In this document: positions 57,772-64,000 of the stretch, piece after piece
Layout of the letters: every line of letters begins with the position of its first letter
Position numbering within the stretch: position 1 is the stretch's first letter
Origin: Mesocentrotus franciscanus
Lineage: Eukaryota; Echinodermata; Echinoidea; Camarodonta; Strongylocentrotidae
Direction of reading: 5' to 3'
Assembly: GCA_037976565.1 (NCBI GenBank)
Contig: CP137671.1
Coordinates: 15,578,556-15,642,555 of the forward strand
Length of the DNA: 64,000 nucleotides
The notes under the pieces: model-generated
Database searches by the model: none
What the model saw: the letters and a program-made list of their open reading frames with translations, nothing else
Told to the model about the DNA's origin: nothing
Made by a program: the position numbers and the translations under genes

Positions 57772-58829
57772 TATCACAAGTTTCAATATTGAGTCAATAG
57801 CCATAGATGTCTGTGTAGATAATTTTATGTATTATTCAATAATGTTACAAAGTATGAAAGTGAACTATTACAGTACCTTTCAGCTCTACTCTTTATTTCC
57901 CTGTACTTATATGTTCCATGTGGGGTAGAAGGTTGACTTTGAGAAATTGCTTCTTCAAAGCCATTTTGGGGGTATCACTAACTAACATCAAAGGGTCTAA
58001 TCAAGATATTTTCATTCTTGATGAAATAAATGGAAATAAAGACTTTTATTATTGGAGACTTTGCATGAAATCGGCCAATGTTATAAAGAAAAAATGTATC
58101 TACGATAAACTTTTAAGAGAGAAAGAGAGAGAGAGAGTGCAAAAGCTTGAAGTTGATCAGTCATTGATCTCAATTCATTTGTATTGCTTCCTCTAACAGA
58201 CCTACCTCCAATTTGTCATGCATTTCCTGCACTTGCTATTAGTGCATTGAAGTTGCATTTGACGAGGTACTCAAATAAACTGTCCAATTTCCTGTCGGAA
58301 TTCTAGTCTGCCTCTTTATATAGCATGCATGCATATGAATGTGAGTGAGGCAATGATGTTGCATGTAAAAACAATAGGTTCATTCACACAAGGGGATTTA
58401 TTTTTTTGAATTGCGATCCATTCACATGTGGGAATTATGTTCTTGTCTCTGTTTTGCTGATCTTGGACGTGTACTGCCATATGCTCCTAGCTACATGTAG
58501 GACATTTGTTGTAAGTTACCCTAGATGCTTGGCCAAAATATAAGTTCTTCACTAAAATTGGACAATAAGTGTATCTTGAATCATGATCAGAATGTCCCTA
58601 ATGAGATATTTTCTTGTTCTCAAATAAATAAAAAATGGTTAAATTCTGATCACAGTTTAAAATTAAAACTTTTTAAAAAGTGCCGTGTGTGAATGACCCT
58701 TGTGTTCAATAGCTGTCATGAATATGAGCTTCAAAGAGACTGCTGAATGATATCTCTCCTGCATCCACATCACGGTAGTTTTTGCCCCTTTTCTTCACCT
58801 CCTTCCCCTCTCTTTCATTTGCTTTTCCC
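57772..58829. other. No gene recognised
   Basis: AT-rich sequence. A 92-codon open frame at 57918-58196 has no family motif. I see nothing else. Confidence 0.4.
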
Positions 58830-59050
58830 CCTCAGCATTGGCATGGCGACGGGTGATTGACAGCTGTTCATTGGTTGCCTGGGACAAAGTCAGGATGACA
58901 TCACACTTCCTGTTTTGGCTCGATCCCTTTCTCTTCTCTCGGCTAATTAGCCGGACGACGAGCCCTCAGCTCAGCAGCAGCAGTATACAGGGTATGACTG
59001 TACGGAATCCAGAGTCCCGGCTAAGTTGGATCTATGCACGTGAGTCCCTT
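58830..59050 (+). promoter_or_regulatory. Candidate TATA-less promoter and first exon
   Basis: Within about 100 bases there is an inverted CCAAT box (CATTGGTTG, about 58869), a CRE-like TGACATCAC (about 58897) and an ETS-type ACTTCCTG (about 58905). They are followed by a GC-richer stretch with GCTCAGCAGCAGCAG and a donor-like GCACGTGAGTCC at about 59036-59047. The combination fits a CpG-containing promoter with a non-coding first exon on the plus strand. The downstream gene is not visible here. Confidence 0.38.
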
Positions 59051-59254
59051 TCAAATGGAGGCTCAGTAACTTTGTTTGAGGACACGTTGTTTCAAGAGTA
59101 AGTAATTACACCGTGGTTTTTAAGTATCTCTCTAAATATATACTTACTTACTTCATTTTACTTTAATCCATCGATGTTAGTAGGACAGGGCCTGTTCATC
59201 GATCAATTGAGTTCCTTTACATCAATACTTCAGTTTGTTGTGATTTCGTAGTTG

Positions 59255-59785
59255 AGGTGAGTGTGGAGGGTGGAAAAGTTCTGCATTCTACTTCGCTATA
59301 CCGTTTCGGGATAGTTATACGATGAAATTGTGTGTGTGGACGCTTAATTACTAACGATACGTCGTATAACGAAACGTCGTATAATGAAACGCGGATTTGG
59401 GCATTGGTTTGAAATAGAACTCAATAAAGAATCACGTCTAATCACGCCTAATCACGAAATGTGTTGTGTGTGGACGTAACTAGTCGAACTAGAACGGTAT
59501 AACTGGGCGGGGCTTAACGTGACCTCGCGCGAATGGAGACCTGACCTCTCATTTCCGCTTCCATTTCATGACCGCAATAGCAAACTGCGCACATATACGA
59601 CATTTCGCTGTAGAGTTTCGGGATTACTTTCTTGTGTGTGTGGACACCCTGGAATTTATACGATGATTCTTTATACGACATTTCTTGTGTGTGAACACCC
59701 TGGAATTTATACGATGATTCTTTATTCGACGTTTCGTTATAGAGTTTCGGGATAAATTGTTTTGTGTGTGGACACGCTGCTAGTT
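59255..59785. repeat. Degenerate repeat with GTCGTATAACGAAAC words
   Basis: Words such as TTATACGATG, CGTATAACGAAACG, GAGTTTCGGGAT and GTGTGTGTGGAC recur within 530 bases. Part (ATAACGAAAC...GCATCG-like) resembles 1785-1835 and 13890-13940 in the lectin-like gene duplicates. Boundaries are unclear. Confidence 0.45.
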
Positions 59786-60891
59786 TAATACTTTCAGGGT
59801 CATATACTGAAGGTGATTTTTGCCAATAGTTAATCATCCAGTTTGTTTTTGAAGGCATTTACAGATGGGGCATTATAAAACCACTTCTTCAGATAGGCTA
59901 TTCCATGTGTCCACTAAACTCTATTTGAGAAAAAAGAATTTGCTGATGTCAAGGTGTGCAAATTTCTCAGTTTCAGGGTTTCAGGGTATGGCTTCGTGTT
60001 CTGTCTTCCTTGCATAAATGTAGTACATGTAGGTCTGTCTGAGTGGTGTATACACTACAAGCAATCTGTCCCCAACATATACTCTTTAGCTGATATTATC
60101 ATAGATGATACTGTTGAGGTGATGAACTGTAGGCCTATTGCCTATTGGATCAAGTTTCACAGTAGCAAATTAACTTTTGATTGACAAAACTTTGTTTAGA
60201 GGGTTCGCTTGACCGACCGTGTACATAAATCTTGCATTAGATTGTAAAGTACATTGTAGCTATGCAAAGTTTTAAAATGCTTGTAACCTTAATAATGTTA
60301 GCATCATTGCAAAGGGAATGTTACAATCTTCCTAATAGATGATTCTGCTGCGATCCTAAAAATCTGACGGAGCGTGATGGCTCGTGGCTTGATTTTTTCA
60401 GTCTTCTCCATCGTATCTTGAGACTTTCTGAAGCGTCTAGAATTGTGCACCATCTCCATGGTAATTGCCACAAAAGTTTGAAAAATTTAAAAACTTCCGT
60501 AGCCAGAGCTCGGTATATACAACAAATATTGACTGCTTTGTAATCTGCACCATGCCTCTCGACTTTGTCATGTGGCACAGTACAGTTTTGAGATCAATGT
60601 TCTTGGGCAGTAGTTTTAACTGTGCCCCTCAAAGCAGTCAATATTTACATGTATACACTAGAGCACGTGTCATTGAAGCGTTCTAGGCAATCAAAAGTTC
60701 AAAACTCTCACTATGAGTCCTAGAAAAGACTTGGCACAGGTTGCCATCATGTGCAGGTGAGCCAGTGAGCGGGAGGTCACCGAGATTGACCTCAGTCCAA
60801 CAGATTAAGCGTGGTGCACACTACATGCTCACACTAATTTATATTGTAAATAATGATAAGAATAAACAACCAGAATTCTAGTGCCTTTAAA
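59786..60891. other. No gene recognised
   Basis: Mixed sequence without supported genes. A donor-like CAGGTGAGC near 60753 is isolated. Confidence 0.4.
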
Positions 60892-61412
60892 GGTAGTGTG
60901 TCCCTTTTGCAGGCTGAAAATATAAACTTGTGTAAATCCTATGTTAAACAAGAGATAATACCAACTAAAAACTCCTCTTAAAGATTAGAACTGGTAATTG
61001 CCTCTATGCCGTGGAATTATATTGACCTTTAGGAATTTTTGAAACGCGCTCCTTAAATTATGCGTTAAAAATATTCTGATTTTCAGACCCTTGTGTGGTC
61101 GTACGTTTGTGCTGTGCAAAGAATCAGTCAGCTAAATTTGACCATTACAAGAAGCAGGTTATTTGTGTACAAAAGCTCATATCCTTTACGTACACAGCTC
61201 ATTTTATGTATGTTATTACCAAAGAAAAAAAAAGTCAGTCAGTCACTCAATAGTGTCTGGCAGTGATCTAGGAAGTAAATGGGTTTACTTGCATAATTTG
61301 AATATTAGGACACTGCTAACGTTTAAATTTCACAGATAGGACATATGTGACATATTCATAATTCATGCAAAATTCTACAGAATTTGATGTTGGCTGCAAA
61401 AGGGAAACACTT
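60892..61412 (+). mobile_element. TTAA MITE family 1, copy 3
   Basis: Starts AGGTAGTGTGTCCCTTTTGCAG after TTTAA and ends near GGCTGCAAAAGGGAAACACTTC. The interior matches 12567-13099 in the same orientation, with a diverged first 150 bases. Confidence 0.75.
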
Positions 61413-61975
61413 CTAATTAGAAGTAATTAATAAGTGCCGAATCGGCTTCAAATCATAGACAATGGCACTACTGGTCTGCTGTCTCTACAATTCCGAGCTG
61501 ATGTAACTTCTATCCTCCTCCAAGTAAGCTTGAAGTCCCCCAAGACCCCCATAATTTAGATTTTATTAATCAGTAATCACAAGACTAATCAGATCCTTGA
61601 TCATTAAAATTTGACATGTTTGAATGTTCTTTTAAAATGCTGTTGTAAATTCTTCTAAGTCGGAATGCAGTCGGATTGTGTGGTGAGCGCTGGATCATAG
61701 AATATCAATGTATAAAGTCATGTAACTTTGTTTTAAGCCAGAACTAACGTTAATGTAGGTTTACACCACAGATTAAAAACTGACCTTTATTTCCTCTTCA
61801 AAATGTTTTAGAAAAATGTTTTAGAAAAATGAGAGAAAAAGATTCAATGAAAGTTTTCATGAAAGTTATATTGATTTCAAACTGAATTGATTAAATGCAA
61901 ATTACAAATACATGTATGTGAATAACCTTTAAATATAATGATTGAAGGATATAGAGGAGAGTGATATCATGAAAG
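61413..61975. other. No gene recognised
   Basis: AT-rich sequence with a short local duplication (AATGTTTTAGAAAA twice near 61800). Nothing else is supported. Confidence 0.4.
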
Positions 61976-62039
61976 GGATGTATAAAAATATGTCCACTAT
62001 ATACCCCTTTAGCTTTGTGAATGTTAATTACCGGTTAAT

Positions 62040-62948
62040 CGGTTTCATATCCCTTTTTGAATGGTGTAAAATTCCATCACATTTATATACACGAAAGTTA
62101 CTAAACTCATTATAATTTGAGAAATAATAGCATTGCAATTACGTTCACTCTTTATGGGATGTCGTCTGCTTGGGCAGGATTGGTTCATATTGTGACAACA
62201 TTAAAACATCGTTATTTTTCTGGTGAATCTCTCGCATATCCCAGTTGCTATTGAGGTGGTTTTATTTTTATTTTTATAAATCACCGGATATGTAGTTGAC
62301 CTAAAACTTGTACGATGGCCATCTGTTAGCTTACCAGTTTCTAGAGATACGTCATTTGCCATATTTGTGATTTTCTTTGAACCGGCACTTTAAGTCAATC
62401 TTAGTCTTTGTGGAACATCCCCTGTACAAGTAGTTTATATTTAATCCGAGATCTTTTACATGTAGGTTACCAGTGAAGTTCAGATAGGATAGGAAATATA
62501 TGTGTGTTTCCCTTTGGCTTATACCTGAGAGATAATATGAAAAAAGATCTACTGAAAATGGATTTCATATGGATTGATCCCTTTTGAATGGTGTAAAATG
62601 CCATCAAATTTATATACACTACACTCATTATAATTTGAGAAATAATAGCATTGCAATTATGTTGCAATTATCCTGTCCAAGCAGACGACATCCCATAAAG
62701 ATATGGGATGTCGTCTGCTTGGGCAGGATTGGTTCATATTAAATGTGACGTCATTAAAACATCGTTATTTTCCTGGCGAATCTCTCGTACATCCCAGAAG
62801 CTATGGAGGTGATTTTATTTGTATTTTTTAAAATCACCCGATATGTAGTTGACCTAAAACTTGTACGATGGCCATCTGTTGTTAGCTTACCAGTTTCTAG
62901 TAATTCGTTATTTGCCATATTTGTGATTTTCTTTGAACAGGCACTTTA
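62040..62948 (+). repeat. Tandem duplication, ~540-bp spacing
   Basis: Sequence 62045-62392 (TTGAATGGTGTAAAAT ... TTTGAACCGGCACTTTAA) recurs at 62582-62948. The second copy carries an extra inverted piece that creates the hairpin at 62671-62728. Both copies end in CACTTTAA, possibly a TTAA-type terminus. Confidence 0.82.
62671..62728. repeat. 27-bp near-perfect hairpin
   Basis: TCCTGTCCAAGCAGACGACA... pairs over 27 bases with ...TGTCGTCTGCTTGGGCAGGA, with one G-T mismatch and a 4-base loop (AAGA). It arose at the junction of the tandem duplication, where an inverted copy of the unit start was inserted. Confidence 0.88.
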
Positions 62949-64000
62949 ATGAACATATATTTTTTTGTGGAAGGGATCCCTTCCAAAAAAAGAATATGTA
63001 TAAGTATTTCTTCTACATGTAGATCTAAAAATTGCAGCTTGACTAAAAACCATTTTATAGACTTATTAACAAATTTGAGTGTGAACATGAATGTTCGAGC
63101 CCAAGCACAGCTAGTACATATGGGTTTCGCAGGCCAGGAAGGCTCAAATATCCTGTCAATTTGGCTATTATAAACTGGGCTTATTGCTTGTGTAGAATCT
63201 CCATTCAATTTCAATGAGCATTGATCCAATTATAAACTCATTGCAAGCATAGCTAAAGAGGAAGGACATGTCATTGCCTATATATGCAATAGGGTTGGTA
63301 AGAGAACAAACGATCTCTTGGAAACGTCCTACCCTATTCAAGGGCAGACAAGAGGTGCATTTACACTGCAAGCTAAAAACGTCAGTTTTTGCTCACATTC
63401 GGGGATTTAGTCTGAAGTTGCGAGGCAACTAACCGTAAACAGGACGAAAAACCCATATCGAAAAACCCACCTTCGGAGTGCGATATTTTTTTTTTTTAAG
63501 CCAGCCGAAACTCCACCATTTTTTTAATAGTGTAAATGCTCACCCATTGCCCCCTTTTTTGTCAAACCTTTTCATAAACTTGAACATCCCTAGTGATACA
63601 TTTAGACAAATAATTAACCCCATTTCTTCTAGAACTTACCAAAAACTGGGACATTAAATGAAAAATTAAACATTTAAACATTAAGTATAGAATACAGATT
63701 TGGATGAGTTCTTTTCAGTAGATCCTGTGTAATGATGAATTCTTTACCATCATAGGATGGCCTTTTAAAGCTTTTTTGTTGCTGATACATGTAGATGCAG
63801 CTAGGGGTGTTATGAAACGGGGCCCCCACCCTACATATATGGACCACTTTGTGTACATGACACCCCTCCCTAGTTATACATTGGTGAACTAATTCAAATA
63901 ATGATACATGTAAGTTTCCTTTTTCATCTAGGTACATTAGACCTCTCCCCTGGCTGCATGTATAAAGGGCTTGGTTCAGACCAGAGCCCATAATAGGGAC
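62949..64000. other. No gene recognised
   Basis: AT-rich sequence with T-rich tracts near 63487. Open frames on both strands show no family motif. The right edge may contain unassigned gene sequence. Confidence 0.4.

Noticed and set aside
58838..59101. 87-codon open frame at the candidate promoter as a gene
   Set aside because: It runs through the putative promoter boxes and donor; sequence looks non-coding and has no family motif.

Overview
This 64 kb window looks like nuclear DNA of a marine deuterostome invertebrate, most plausibly an echinoderm such as a sea urchin. The evidence is long AT-rich intergenic sequence, an exon-split C-type-lectin-like secreted gene with GT/AG splice signals, and a dense mix of LINEs, a Penelope-like element, tRNA-derived SINEs, hAT-like and TTAA/TA-target MITEs, satellites and foldback elements. 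There are no bacterial operons. The species assignment is inference.

Host genes are few. On the minus strand there is a two-exon gene: exon 1 (signal peptide plus Cys-rich N-terminus) at 14241-14443 and exon 2 (C-type lectin-like domain) at 6930-7335. The splice phases match and the predicted product is about 202 aa. A paralogous exon 1 with the same splice donor lies at 2238-2431; the rest of that gene would lie beyond the left edge. The shared block also covers upstream sequence, so this is part of a tandem gene cluster. The ~6.9 kb intron of the complete gene holds a LINE, a MITE and a foldback minisatellite. A possible TATA-less promoter or first exon lies near 58830-59050 (+).

Layout: 1-14.9 kb, lectin-like gene cluster with TE insertions; 15-22.9 kb, hAT MITE, an antisense LINE, and a 694-bp tandem array holding a 436-bp foldback element; 23.1-28.6 kb, a ~222-bp satellite array that switches orientation once near 25010; 28.6-31.8 kb, GA-rich repeats, hairpins, MITEs and a 785-bp composite foldback; 31.9-51.0 kb, two hAT-like foldback elements in inverted orientation, the left one split by a TA-target element (33763-47451) with GACGTC-rich arrays at both ends; 53.6-55.9 kb, a MITE and a Penelope-like element with an inverted partial copy and hammerhead-like motifs; 56-64 kb, GA repeats, TTAA MITEs, the possible promoter and a local duplication with a near-perfect hairpin.

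A 500-N gap at 40192-40691 is flanked by two near-identical ~4.45 kb copies. This is more likely an assembly or haplotype artefact than biology. Most of the window is mobile-element history. Its best resources are the empty sites, which define the ends and target duplications of two unusual elements, and the nested palindromic architecture.
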